DNA of 9,462 bases from Synechococcaceae bacterium WB4_1_0192 (GCA_009926195.1 RFPK01000057.1:1-9462), one strand, 5' to 3'. Counted from the first letter of the stretch, positions 1 through 6,485 are shown. Program-made: numbers and translations. Notes: a model not told the origin generated them from the letters alone.

Positions 1-126
1 GGGCTGATCGATCAGCCCGAGCCGCAGTCCGAAGCGCCGCACCAGTGGAACGATCACGGCCGTGAACAGCGCCGCGAAGGCAAAGGCCAGCACGGCGGCA
101 AGGTCAGGCCGGCTGGAGATGATCAC
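1..126 (-). CDS. WecA/TagO/MraY-type glycosyl-phosphate transferase, N-terminal part only
   Basis: The minus strand is open from a GTG at 126 to the window edge, giving 42 residues. They begin VIISSRPDLAAV, run through one hydrophobic helix (about residues 9-27) and end in RRFGLRLGLIDQP. A first membrane helix followed by a basic R-x-G-L-x-x-G-L-I-D-x-P turn is the usual N-terminus of the polyprenyl-phosphate N-acetylhexosamine-1-phosphate transferase family (glycosyltransferase family 4). These enzymes load a sugar-phosphate onto undecaprenyl phosphate at the inner face of the membrane to start cell-surface polysaccharide. The frame is closed upstream by a TGA near glyA's end, and GTG 126 is the only standard start between that stop and the helix. 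No clear Shine-Dalgarno site precedes it. The gene lies 98 nt downstream of glyA on the same strand. The catalytic region is outside the window, so substrate and exact family member cannot be told. Confidence 0.68.
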   Translation of the reverse strand, partial: MIISSRPDLAAVLAFAFAALFTAVIVPLVRRFGLRLGLIDQP

Positions 127-183
127 GAGCGCTGCACGGTCGGACGGTAGACAGACGGAGGAGGGACTGTCGAAGGGGGAGGG

Positions 184-203
184 ACGGCCAGGAGCGCGGC
201 CGT
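184..203 (-). other. Small inverted repeat between glyA and the downstream transferase gene
   Basis: ACGGCC at 184-189 and GGCCGT at 198-203 form a perfect 6-bp stem with an 8-nt loop, 21 nt past the glyA stop. On the minus strand the stem is followed by a C-rich tract rather than a run of T, so it is not a classical Rho-independent terminator. It could be a weak terminator, an mRNA 3'-end stabiliser, or chance in GC-rich DNA. Confidence 0.25.
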
Positions 204-224
204 TTCAGCAAAGCCTAGGCAGCA

Positions 225-1514
225 TCAGACCGCCTGCAGCTGCCGCTCGGCGGAATAGAGGGGGAAGCGGGCGCAGAGGGCCGCAACCCGCTGGCGGCAA
301 TCCGCCTCGATGGCGCTGTCCTCGGGATTGAGCAGCCGGTCGGCGATCACATCGGCCACCTCACGGAAGGCGGCTTCGTCGAAACCGCGGGTGGTGCAGG
401 CGGCGGTGCCCAGGCGCAGGCCGCTGGTCACGAATGGCGACTGGGGATCAAACGGCACGGTGTTCTTGTTGGCGGTGATGTGCACATCGCTCACCAGCAG
501 GTCGGCCACCTTGCCGGTCATGCCGATGGAGCGCAGGTCGAGCAGCACGATGTGGTTGTCGGTGCCCCCGCTCACCACGGCAATGCCGCGCTCCTGGATG
601 CGGGCAGCCAGGGCCTGGGCGTTGGCCACAACCTGTTTGGCATAGGCGGTGAACGAGGGCTGCAGGGCCTCACCGAAGGCCACCGCCTTGGCGGCGATCA
701 CATGCTCGAGCGGACCGCCCTGGCTGCCGGGGAACACGGCCTTGTCGAACTGCCGGGCGAACTCGGCATCGCGGCAGAGGATCAGGCCGCCGCGGGGGCC
801 GCGCAGGGTCTTGTGGGTGGTGGTGGTGACCACGTCGCAGACGGGTACCGGGTTGGGGTGCACGCCGGCGGCCACCAGGCCGGCGATGTGAGCCATGTCG
901 GCCAGCAGATAGGCGCCCACCTCATCGGCAATGGCGCGGAAGGCCTGGAAATCGATCGTGCGGGGGTAGGCCGAGTAGCCGCAGACGATCAGCTTCGGCC
1001 GGTGTTCCAGCGCCAGCTGGCGGATCGAGTCGAAGTTGAGCTGCTGGGTGGCCTCATCCACCCCGTACTGCACCACCTTGAACCACTTGCCGCTCACGTT
1101 CACCGGCGAGCCGTGGGTGAGGTGGCCGCCGTGGCTGAGGTCCATGCCCATGATCGTGTCGCCGGGCTGCAGCAGCGCCAGAAACACCGCGAAGTTGGCC
1201 TGGGCGCCGCTGTGGGGCTGCACGTTGGCCCAGGCGGCACCGAACAGCTGCTTGGCGCGCTCGATCGCCAGTTCCTCGATCGCGTCGACGTGCTCGCAGC
1301 CGCCGTAGTAGCGCTTGGCGGGCAGGCCCTCGGCGTACTTGTTGGTGAGCACCGAGCCCTGGGCCTCCATCACGGCCCGGGAGGCGAAGTTCTCGGAGGC
1401 GATCAGCTCCAGGTGGGTCTGCTGACGCTCCAGCTCGCGATCGATCAGGGCGGCGATGGCGGGGTCACCGGCCGCCAGGGAGGTGTTGACGGCTGCTGCG
1501 GTGGACTCCGCCAT
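225..1514 (-). CDS. glyA: Serine hydroxymethyltransferase
   Basis: This 429-residue cytosolic PLP enzyme converts serine and tetrahydrofolate to glycine and 5,10-methylene-tetrahydrofolate. It is the main source of one-carbon units for purines, thymidylate and methionine; in cyanobacteria it also serves photorespiratory glycine metabolism. The sequence is full length for the family. Visible hallmarks are the LIASENFAS block (residues 37-45), KRYYGGCEHVD (67-77), the LADMAHIAG segment with Asp206 and His209 that hold the cofactor ring, and VTTTTHKTLRGPRGG (229-243), where Lys235 is the Schiff-base lysine. The ATG at 1514 gives a short N-terminal tail before the conserved DPAIAALI start helix, as expected. 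A possible -10 element (TACGAT on the minus strand, 1542-1547) lies 28 nt upstream, with no good -35. The tRNA-Arg gene is upstream on the same strand, separated by a terminator-like hairpin, so glyA probably has its own promoter. Nothing in the reading frame is broken or unusual. Confidence 0.97.
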   Translation of the reverse strand: MAESTAAAVNTSLAAGDPAIAALIDRELERQQTHLELIASENFASRAVMEAQGSVLTNKYAEGLPAKRYYGGCEHVDAIEELAIERAKQLFGAAWANVQPHSGAQANFAVFLALLQPGDTIMGMDLSHGGHLTHGSPVNVSGKWFKVVQYGVDEATQQLNFDSIRQLALEHRPKLIVCGYSAYPRTIDFQAFRAIADEVGAYLLADMAHIAGLVAAGVHPNPVPVCDVVTTTTHKTLRGPRGGLILCRDAEFARQFDKAVFPGSQGGPLEHVIAAKAVAFGEALQPSFTAYAKQVVANAQALAARIQERGIAVVSGGTDNHIVLLDLRSIGMTGKVADLLVSDVHITANKNTVPFDPQSPFVTSGLRLGTAACTTRGFDEAAFREVADVIADRLLNPEDSAIEADCRQRVAALCARFPLYSAERQLQAV

Positions 1515-1555
1515 GGCAGATCAGGAAGTGGCTTCGAATCGATCGTAAGAAACCG

Positions 1556-1580
1556 CAGCACCGCCCCTGACGGGACGGCT
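1556..1580 (-). terminator. Terminator-like hairpin behind tRNA-Arg
   Basis: GGGACGG (1572-1578) and CCGCCCC (1561-1567) pair over seven positions, including one G-U, around a 4-nt loop. Flanking CAGC/GCTG bases can extend the stem with a bulge. Read on the minus strand, the hairpin begins 13 nt after the tRNA 3' end and is followed by GGTTTCTTACG, a short imperfect T-rich stretch. The position suits a transcription stop between tRNA-Arg and glyA, but the T tract is poor. Confidence 0.42.
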
Positions 1581-1590
1581 GATGGTTAGG

Positions 1591-1664
1591 CGCGCCTGGA
1601 GAGATTCGAACTCCCGACCCTCTGATCCGTAGTCAGATGCTCTAATCCGCTGAGCTACAAGCGC
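1591..1664 (-). tRNA. tRNA-Arg (anticodon ACG)
   Basis: The minus strand folds into a complete 74-nt cloverleaf. The acceptor arms GCGCTTG and CAGGCGC form seven pairs with one G-U. The D stem is GCTC/GAGC. The anticodon stem is TCTGA/TCAGA around loop CTACGGA, with anticodon ACG (plus-strand bases 1628-1630). The variable loop has 5 nt, and the T arm carries TTCGAAT. The discriminator base is G. The 3' CCA is not encoded (the genome continues CCT), so it must be added after transcription. ACG is normally deaminated to ICG by TadA, letting this tRNA read CGU, CGC and CGA. It is transcribed away from the small-gene cluster on the plus strand. Confidence 0.96.
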
Positions 1665-1680
1665 CTGCGCCTGCCCTGAC

Positions 1681-1711
1681 ATTGTGCCCATATCGAGGGC
1701 CCCTCCGTCAA
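1681..1711 (-). promoter_or_regulatory. Candidate promoter of tRNA-Arg
   Basis: On the minus strand TTGACG (1711-1706) matches five of six bases of the -35 consensus, and CACAAT (1686-1681) matches four of six of the -10 consensus. The spacer is 19 nt, slightly long. The -10 box ends 16 nt before the first tRNA base, implying a very short leader, as is usual for tRNA genes. The spacer contains an 11-bp inverted repeat (GAGGG-C-CCCTC, 1695-1705). The same 68-nt gap must also drive the divergent plus-strand gene at 1733, for which I see no convincing promoter boxes. Confidence 0.45.
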
Positions 1712-1732
1712 CAGGCCCCGCTCCGATTCCCG

Positions 1733-1978
1733 ATGCCGATCCGCTGGTACGGCCCTGCCAACCCCGAAGACCCCACCTACCGGCACTTCAACCGGATCGT
1801 GAACCTGGTGCTGCACGCCATGGTGTTCGCCGCCGTCAACAGCGGGCTGTGGTTCGTGCAGGGCATGCGCCAGCCCTGGCCACACCTGGCCTGGCTCACC
1901 GAAGCCTGGGCAGGCGTGCTGGTGCTGCAGCTGCTCACGGTGCTGCTGCGCCGCCCCCGACCGGACGCGTCATCCTGA
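1733..1978 (+). CDS. Small two-helix membrane protein of unknown function
   Basis: The protein has 81 residues and starts MPIRWYGPANPEDPTYRHF. It has a short polar, proline-rich head, a first hydrophobic helix at about residues 23-43 (VNLVLHAMVFAAVNSGLWFV), a short loop with RQPWPH, and a second helix at about 52-70 rich in Leu, Val and Ala. It ends in a basic arginine/proline tail. The layout is that of a two-helix hairpin with both ends probably cytoplasmic. It resembles the '2TM domain' type of small bacterial membrane protein, with no catalytic motif. The frame is open a further 17 codons upstream to an ATG at 1682, but that would overlap the tRNA promoter, and the extra residues look like read-through of non-coding DNA, so I prefer ATG 1733. 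It is the first of three closely spaced plus-strand genes. Its function is not known to me. Confidence 0.75.
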   Translation: MPIRWYGPANPEDPTYRHFNRIVNLVLHAMVFAAVNSGLWFVQGMRQPWPHLAWLTEAWAGVLVLQLLTVLLRRPRPDASS

Positions 1979-1998
1979 GCGGGAGCCACCGCCCCGCC

Positions 1999-2286
1999 AT
2001 GCGTCTTTCCGCGAGTGAGATCCGCGACCTGCAAGTGGAGATCGCCGATCGCCTCTACATCCAGGTGGGGAGCTGGCACCTCTACCTCGGGGATGCCGGC
2101 CTGGCGGAAGCACTGGCGGTCGAATGCGCGGCCCGCCTGGATCAGGGGGCGCTGGCCTGCGCCAGGCAGGCCCTGGAGGCCGTCCAGGTGCCGATCGGCG
2201 GTGGCAGCAGCCGGCTGCCGCTGGCCCGGCTGCTGCCACCGGGACAACTGCAGGATCTGGAGGAGCTGCTGGCCAACCGCGGCTAG
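1999..2286 (+). CDS. DUF3181 family protein, cyanobacterial
   Basis: This is a 95-residue soluble protein of unknown function. I recognise the DUF3181 pattern: a helical N-terminus (LSASEIRDLQVEIADRLYIQ, residues 3-22), the signature WHLYLGDAGLAEALAVEC (26-43), a second helical part with RQALEAVQVP (56-65), then GGGSSRLPLARLLP (67-80) and an acidic C-terminal helix. The family is, as far as I know, confined to cyanobacteria and plant plastid lineages and has no established activity. No metal site or catalytic motif stands out. The reading frame is open far upstream, but ATG 1999 is the start that fits the family length; a GGGAG at 1981-1985 sits rather far upstream (13 nt) as a possible ribosome site. 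It follows the membrane protein gene by 20 nt and precedes the next gene by 24 nt, so co-transcription is likely. Confidence 0.82.
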   Translation: MRLSASEIRDLQVEIADRLYIQVGSWHLYLGDAGLAEALAVECAARLDQGALACARQALEAVQVPIGGGSSRLPLARLLPPGQLQDLEELLANRG

Positions 2287-2310
2287 GGTTGCGCCTCCCG
2301 CCGCCGCCCC

Positions 2311-2565
2311 GTGCTGGTCATCGAGGTCACCAATGCCCGTGAGGTCGTGCGGCAACGCATCGGCCGCCTGGGCAGCCGCCTGATCGGCAAGGTGGTGGAT
2401 GCCGAGGCGCAGGTGGAGAAGGCACTGATCCAGGAAATGGAGAACGCCTTCCGCGATTTCGGCATCGAAGCGCGCATCTATTCCATTGATGGCCCGGCGA
2501 TGGTGGGCCGCAGCCACCTGGAATTGCCGGTGCAGGTGCGCGAGGAACGGGTGGTCGAGCTCTGA
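2311..2565 (+). CDS. Conserved-looking 84-residue protein of unknown function
   Basis: The protein begins with a GTG codon (MLVIEVTNAREVVRQRIGRL). A short N-terminal strand (LVIEVT, residues 2-7) is followed by a long charged helical region (about 8-50) with regularly spaced hydrophobics and many Arg, Glu and Gln. Two strand-like segments follow: ARIYSIDG (54-61) and SHLELPVQVREERVVEL (68-84). This suggests a small alpha/beta domain that is soluble and perhaps oligomeric. It looks like a real protein because its hydrophobic periodicity is consistent and the reading frame fills the gap between DUF3181 and murJ exactly. I recall similar short proteins beside murJ in picocyanobacteria but know no function or family name. 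It ends 24 nt before the murJ stop on the opposite strand. That gap is GC-rich, with only a 4-bp CGCC/GGCG hairpin at 2567-2577. Confidence 0.75.
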   Translation: MLVIEVTNAREVVRQRIGRLGSRLIGKVVDAEAQVEKALIQEMENAFRDFGIEARIYSIDGPAMVGRSHLELPVQVREERVVEL

Positions 2566-2589
2566 GCGCCGGGGGCGAGCCAGCAGGCC

Positions 2590-4272
2590 TCAGGCCAGGC
2601 CGGGGATCCTGGCGCGCAGCTGACGGCTGATCTGATGGACCTCGGGCACCCGCGCCCAGCTGGCGATCAGGCCATAGACCAGCAGGCCCAGCCCACCGGC
2701 GAGACAGCACTCCAACAGCCTTCCCCAGAGGTTGGCCGGCCAGGCGATCACCGCCTCCAATCCCCAGGCCGCCAGGCCACCGGCCACGGCCGCAGCCAGC
2801 AGCAGCAATGAATCCCGCGTCCACACCCGCAGGGGAATCCCGCCCAGTCGTTTCTGCAGGGCCAGAACCAGCCCCAGACAGGTGATCAGGTTGACCGCGA
2901 CCGTGGCGAGCACCAGGCCGGGCGCACCGAAATTCAGGGCGGGCAGCTGCAACCCCCAGGGGGTTGGCCCGCCCACAAGCAGCCAGTCGAAGATCACGTT
3001 CAGGCCGATGCCGGCCATCGAGAAGCGGAAGGGTGTGGTGCCATCACCCAGGGCATAGAAGACGCGCACCAGCACATCGCGGCCCAGATAGGCCGGCATG
3101 CCCACCCCATAGGCCATCAGCAGGCCAGCCACGAGTGCCGCCGCCGAGGCATTGAAGGCCCCGCGTTCGTACACCACACCCACGATCGGAACCGCCAGGG
3201 CCACCATCAGCGCTCCCAGCGGCAGCATCGAAGCGCTGGACAGCATCAGCCCCTGGCGGATCCGAGCGATCAGCTCAGGGCGATCGCCCGGGGCGGTGAG
3301 CCGGGCGAAGACCGGAAGCAGAGGCACCAGCAGGGCGTTGGAAAGCAGCCCAAGCGGCGTCTGGACCAGCAGGTTCGCGTAGCCGAGGCCGGCAGCGGCG
3401 CCGACGATCCCAGAGGCGAAGAACAGATCGGTGAACACGTTGATCTGCAACATGCCCGAGGAGAGCGTGGCCGGGCCCATCACCCGCAGCACCTCCTGCA
3501 CGCCGGGGTGCTTCCAATCCCACACCAGCTGAAACTTGTGCAGCCCCTGACGGGCCAGGGCCGGCAGCTGAATCAGCCACTGGAACACCGCCCCCAGCAG
3601 CGTGGTGCCAGCCAGTACCGCGCCGCCCAGAACGGCGTACTGGGGGAGGGCGATAGCGGAGCCGAGGTGCAGCCAGAGGATCCCCAGACCAGCAATCACC
3701 GCCACGCTGGACAGCAGGGGACTCACCGAAGGCAGCCAGAACTCATCGGCCGCATTGAGCGCACCGAAGCCAAGGCCGATCAGACCGGCAAACAGCGCCA
3801 TCGGTGCCATCCAACGCAGCTCCAGCACGGCGATGGCATGGCGCTCGGCATCAAGGCCTGGCCCCACCAGGTCAATCAGGGGCCCAGCGGCCACGAACAG
3901 CAGCAGCGTGACCACGATCAGGCCAGCCCCCACCAGGGTGTTGATCGCCGCCAGCACGTGAGCCCCCTCCTGGCGGGGCCGGCGCGCCAGCACGCTCACC
4001 ATGGCACTGTGAAACGGCCCATTGATGCCCCCCAGCAGGATCAGCAGGAAACCGGGCAGCACGTAGGCATAGTTGTAGGCGTCATAGGCGACACCAACGC
4101 CGAAGGCGGCGGCGATCACCTGCTGCCGCACCAGACCCGCGAGCTTGCTGAGGGCGGTGGCCACGGCCACGATCAGGGCGATGCGCCGCAGCGAGCGACC
4201 ACCACCAGCCGTGGTCTGGCCGTTGTCGGACGGGCTGCCCGTCACCCCGCCGCGCCCGCTCCCCTCACCCAT
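2590..4272 (-). CDS. murJ: MurJ/MviN-family lipid II flippase homologue, cyanobacterial type
   Basis: This 560-residue polytopic membrane protein of the MOP exporter superfamily is expected to flip the peptidoglycan precursor lipid II across the cytoplasmic membrane. After a 25-residue Gly/Ser-rich cytoplasmic tail, the family core starts at RSLRRIALIVAVATALSKLAGLVRQQ and shows about 14 hydrophobic helices. The blocks AAAFGVGVAYDAYNYAYVLPG (with Asp64), GPATLSSGMLQINVFTDLFFA (residues 266-286) and LGDGTTPFRFSMAGIGLNVIFD (408-429) are typical. Arg49 corresponds to E. coli Arg24 and Lys43 to Arg18. Several other functional charges of the E. coli protein are absent: Leu77, Asn300, Leu301 and Gln304 stand where E. 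coli has Arg52, Asp269, Arg270 and Glu273. The start is uncertain: ATG 4290 adds six residues and neither start has a clear ribosome site. It diverges from sfsA across about 110 nt in which I see no strong promoter. The frame stays open to 5169 antisense to sfsA, but that part is not coding. Confidence 0.93.
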   Translation of the reverse strand: MGEGSGRGGVTGSPSDNGQTTAGGGRSLRRIALIVAVATALSKLAGLVRQQVIAAAFGVGVAYDAYNYAYVLPGFLLILLGGINGPFHSAMVSVLARRPRQEGAHVLAAINTLVGAGLIVVTLLLFVAAGPLIDLVGPGLDAERHAIAVLELRWMAPMALFAGLIGLGFGALNAADEFWLPSVSPLLSSVAVIAGLGILWLHLGSAIALPQYAVLGGAVLAGTTLLGAVFQWLIQLPALARQGLHKFQLVWDWKHPGVQEVLRVMGPATLSSGMLQINVFTDLFFASGIVGAAAGLGYANLLVQTPLGLLSNALLVPLLPVFARLTAPGDRPELIARIRQGLMLSSASMLPLGALMVALAVPIVGVVYERGAFNASAAALVAGLLMAYGVGMPAYLGRDVLVRVFYALGDGTTPFRFSMAGIGLNVIFDWLLVGGPTPWGLQLPALNFGAPGLVLATVAVNLITCLGLVLALQKRLGGIPLRVWTRDSLLLLAAAVAGGLAAWGLEAVIAWPANLWGRLLECCLAGGLGLLVYGLIASWARVPEVHQISRQLRARIPGLA

Positions 4273-4383
4273 CGCAGCAGCCGCTCGCATGCCGATGGAT
4301 TCTTGCCGGTCGCAGGACGCTGACCCAGGGCCACAGGCCACCATGGCGCCGGAGCAGTCCGCCACCACCCGCCCAGTCCGCCG

Positions 4384-5181
4384 ATGACGCCTCCCGCCGA
4401 GACCCGTGGCATCAGCCCAGCCCAGCAGGCCGTGCTGCCGATGGCGGAGCTGCATGAGGGAGTGCTGCTCAAGCGCTACAAACGCTTTCTGGCGGACGTT
4501 CAGCTCGCGGACGGCACCGTGGTGACGACCCACTGCGCCAACACCGGACCGATGACCGGCGTGCTGCACCCGGGCGGACGGGTGCGACTGCGCCATGCCC
4601 CCTCCCCCACCCGCAAGCTGGCCTGGAGCTGGGAGCAGGCCGAGGTGCCGGGCGCCGATGGCCAGCCGGTGTGGGTGGGGGTCAACACAGCCCTGCCGAA
4701 CAGGCTGGTGCGCGCCACGATCGAGGCGGGCCTGCTGGAGCCCTGGCTGGGGCCGATCGACACGATCCGGGCCGAGGTGACCTACGGCGCCAACCGCCGC
4801 AGCCGCATCGATCTGCTGCTCAGCCCCGGAGAGGGGGCCGCCGACCCTCGGCCGATCTACGTGGAAGTGAAGAACACCACCTGGAGCGACGGCGATCTGG
4901 CCTTGTTCCCCGACACCGTGACCGAGCGGGGCCAGAAGCACCTCGAGGAGCTGATGGGCGTGCTGCCCGAAGCACGAGCAGTGCTGCTGCCCTGTCTGAG
5001 CCGCGCCGATGTGCACCGCTTCGCGCCGGGCGACAGTGCCGATCCGCGCTACGGCGAGCTGTTCCGCCAGGCCCTGGCCGCGGGTGTTGAAGTGCTGCCC
5101 TGCCGCTACGGCTTCAGCGCCACGGGAGTGGAGTGGCTGGGGGTGGCCACGGTGCAGACGCACCAGCACGACCCGGGCTGA
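4384..5181 (+). CDS. sfsA: SfsA family protein (sugar fermentation stimulation protein A homologue)
   Basis: The protein has 265 residues. SfsA was named for raising maltose metabolism in E. coli and binds DNA non-specifically; its true role is not settled. The sequence shows an N-terminal OB-like part with LLKRYKRFLADV (28-39) and HCANTGPMTGVLHPGG (50-65). The C-terminal part has YGANRRSRIDLLL (134-146), YVEVKNTTW (159-167) and FPDTVTERGQKHLEEL (175-190). Asp143, Glu161 and Lys163 form a D...ExK arrangement like the PD-(D/E)XK nuclease core. In E. coli SfsA the RYKRF block begins about 10 residues after the start; here ATG 4384 leaves a longer head, and ATG 4441 (246 residues) would match E. 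coli better. I keep 4384 because I recall longer heads in picocyanobacterial relatives. It is the first gene of a plus-strand run: ispH begins 20 nt after its stop. A 5-bp hairpin (CCCGG 5172-5176 / CCGGG 5184-5188) covers the stop codon. Confidence 0.93.
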   Translation: MTPPAETRGISPAQQAVLPMAELHEGVLLKRYKRFLADVQLADGTVVTTHCANTGPMTGVLHPGGRVRLRHAPSPTRKLAWSWEQAEVPGADGQPVWVGVNTALPNRLVRATIEAGLLEPWLGPIDTIRAEVTYGANRRSRIDLLLSPGEGAADPRPIYVEVKNTTWSDGDLALFPDTVTERGQKHLEELMGVLPEARAVLLPCLSRADVHRFAPGDSADPRYGELFRQALAAGVEVLPCRYGFSATGVEWLGVATVQTHQHDPG

Positions 5182-5201
5182 GGCCGGGACCCATAGAGTT
5201 G

Positions 5202-6443
5202 ATGCCCCCCGTGCCAGCCGCCGTGGATACCCGCGCGTTCAAGCGATCCCTGCATCATTCGGATCGCTACAACCGACGCGGCTTCGGGCTGGGCGAAGAG
5301 GTGGCCGGCAGCCTGGAGCAGGCCTACCAGAGCGATCTGATCGCCAGCATCCGCGAGAACGGCTACGAGCTACGCCATGGCCGACTCACCGTGCGCCTGG
5401 CGGAAGCCTTCGGCTTCTGCTGGGGCGTGGAACGGGCGGTGGCGATGGCCTACGAGACCCGACGTCACTACCCGAGTGAGCGGATCTGGATCACCAATGA
5501 GATCATTCACAACCCATCGGTGAACGACCACCTGCGTGAGATGGACGTGCTGTTCATCTCCGTCGAGGATGGCGTCAAGGATTTTTCGCAGGTCGCCAGC
5601 GGCGACGTGGTGATCCTGCCCGCCTTCGGCGCGACCGTGCAGGAGATGCAGCTGCTCAACGAGCGGGGTTGCCACATCGTGGACACCACCTGCCCATGGG
5701 TCTCCAAGGTATGGAACACCGTGGAGAAGCACAAGAAGCACGCCTTCACTTCGATCATTCACGGCAAGGTGAAGCACGAGGAAACGCTGGCCACCAGCTC
5801 CTTCGCCGGCACCTACCTGGTGGTGCTCGACCTGGCCGAAGCCCAGATGGTGTGCGACTACATCCTGGCCAGCGCCGGTGGCGGCAGTCCCAGTGCCGAG
5901 CAGCGGCAGGCGTTCATGAGCCGGTTTGCCAAGGCCTGCTCGCCCGGCTTCGACCCGGACCGTGACCTGATGCGCCTGGGGGTCGCCAACCAGACCACGA
6001 TGCTCAAGAGTGAAACCGAGGAAATCGGCCGCCTGTTCGAGCGGACGATGTTGCAGCGCTTTGGTCCAGCCGTGCTCAATGAGCACTTCCTGGCCTTCAA
6101 CACGATCTGCGACGCCACCCAGGAGCGGCAGGACGCCATGTTTGCCCTGGTGGATGAACCGCTGGATCTGATGGTGGTGATCGGTGGCTACAACTCCTCC
6201 AACACCACTCACCTGCAGGAGATCGCCGTGAGCCGCGGCATCCGCTCCTTCCACATCGATACTCCCGAGCGCATTGGTCCCGGGAACCAGATCGAGCACA
6301 AGCCCCTCGATGCCGAGCTGGAGCAGGTCGACCCCTTCCTGCCGTCAGGGGCGCTGCGGGTCGGCATCACCTCGGGTGCCTCCACGCCGGATCGGGTGGT
6401 GGAGGACGTGATCCGTCGCCTGATCGACCTGGCGGATGGCTGA
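5202..6443 (+). CDS. ispH: 4-hydroxy-3-methylbut-2-enyl diphosphate reductase
   Basis: IspH catalyses the last step of the MEP isoprenoid pathway, reducing HMBPP to IPP and DMAPP with an oxygen-sensitive iron-sulfur cluster fed by ferredoxin. The three cluster cysteines are Cys73 (FGFCWGVERAV), Cys164 (DTTCPWVSKVW) and Cys303 (FNTICDATQER). Substrate-binding residues are seen at His103 (EIIHNPSVN), His192 with Glu194 (KVKHEET), Thr265-Thr266 (NQTT) and the YNSSNTTHLQE loop (330-340). Compared with the roughly 316-residue E. coli enzyme, this 413-residue form has an N-terminal extension and an insert around 222-255, both typical of cyanobacterial and plastid IspH. The ATG at 5202 gives MPPVPAAVDTRAFKRSLHHS. 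An in-frame GTG at 5223 would give MDTRAFKRSLHHS, the start I remember for marine Synechococcus, and may be the true one (406 residues). It probably shares a transcript with sfsA. Confidence 0.96.
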   Translation: MPPVPAAVDTRAFKRSLHHSDRYNRRGFGLGEEVAGSLEQAYQSDLIASIRENGYELRHGRLTVRLAEAFGFCWGVERAVAMAYETRRHYPSERIWITNEIIHNPSVNDHLREMDVLFISVEDGVKDFSQVASGDVVILPAFGATVQEMQLLNERGCHIVDTTCPWVSKVWNTVEKHKKHAFTSIIHGKVKHEETLATSSFAGTYLVVLDLAEAQMVCDYILASAGGGSPSAEQRQAFMSRFAKACSPGFDPDRDLMRLGVANQTTMLKSETEEIGRLFERTMLQRFGPAVLNEHFLAFNTICDATQERQDAMFALVDEPLDLMVVIGGYNSSNTTHLQEIAVSRGIRSFHIDTPERIGPGNQIEHKPLDAELEQVDPFLPSGALRVGITSGASTPDRVVEDVIRRLIDLADG

Positions 6444-6485
6444 TGCGGCCGCGAAGCGCCGCGCTGTCGCATCCGCTGCGATCCC

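Noticed and set aside
1..18. A perfect 18-bp palindrome, GGGCTGATC followed by its reverse complement, at the window edge.
   Set aside because: It encodes the conserved GLIDQP turn of the transferase. Codon choice for Leu-Ile-Asp-Gln makes the symmetry, so it is probably not an operator.
480..1589. A 369-codon open frame antisense to glyA.
   Set aside because: Its translation is a low-complexity mixture of His, Gly, Val and Gln, the usual mirror of a GC-rich gene, and it would run up to the tRNA. glyA on the other strand is certain.
1591..1664. A tRNA gene as a possible integration site for a mobile element.
   Set aside because: I see no integrase gene, no direct repeat of the tRNA 3' end elsewhere in the window, and both neighbours are ordinary core genes.
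3280..3287. GCGATCGC, the cyanobacterial HIP1 octamer, here and again at 8211-8218.
   Set aside because: Two copies in a GC-rich 9.5-kb window, both inside coding sequence, are not a clear excess over chance.
4291..5169. The murJ reading frame stays open on the minus strand for about 290 more codons, which could suggest an 859-residue MurJ fusion.
   Set aside because: The extension is exactly antisense to sfsA, whose protein is clearly conserved, and its translation is His/Gln/Gly-rich with no domain. Long antisense frames are common in high-GC coding DNA.
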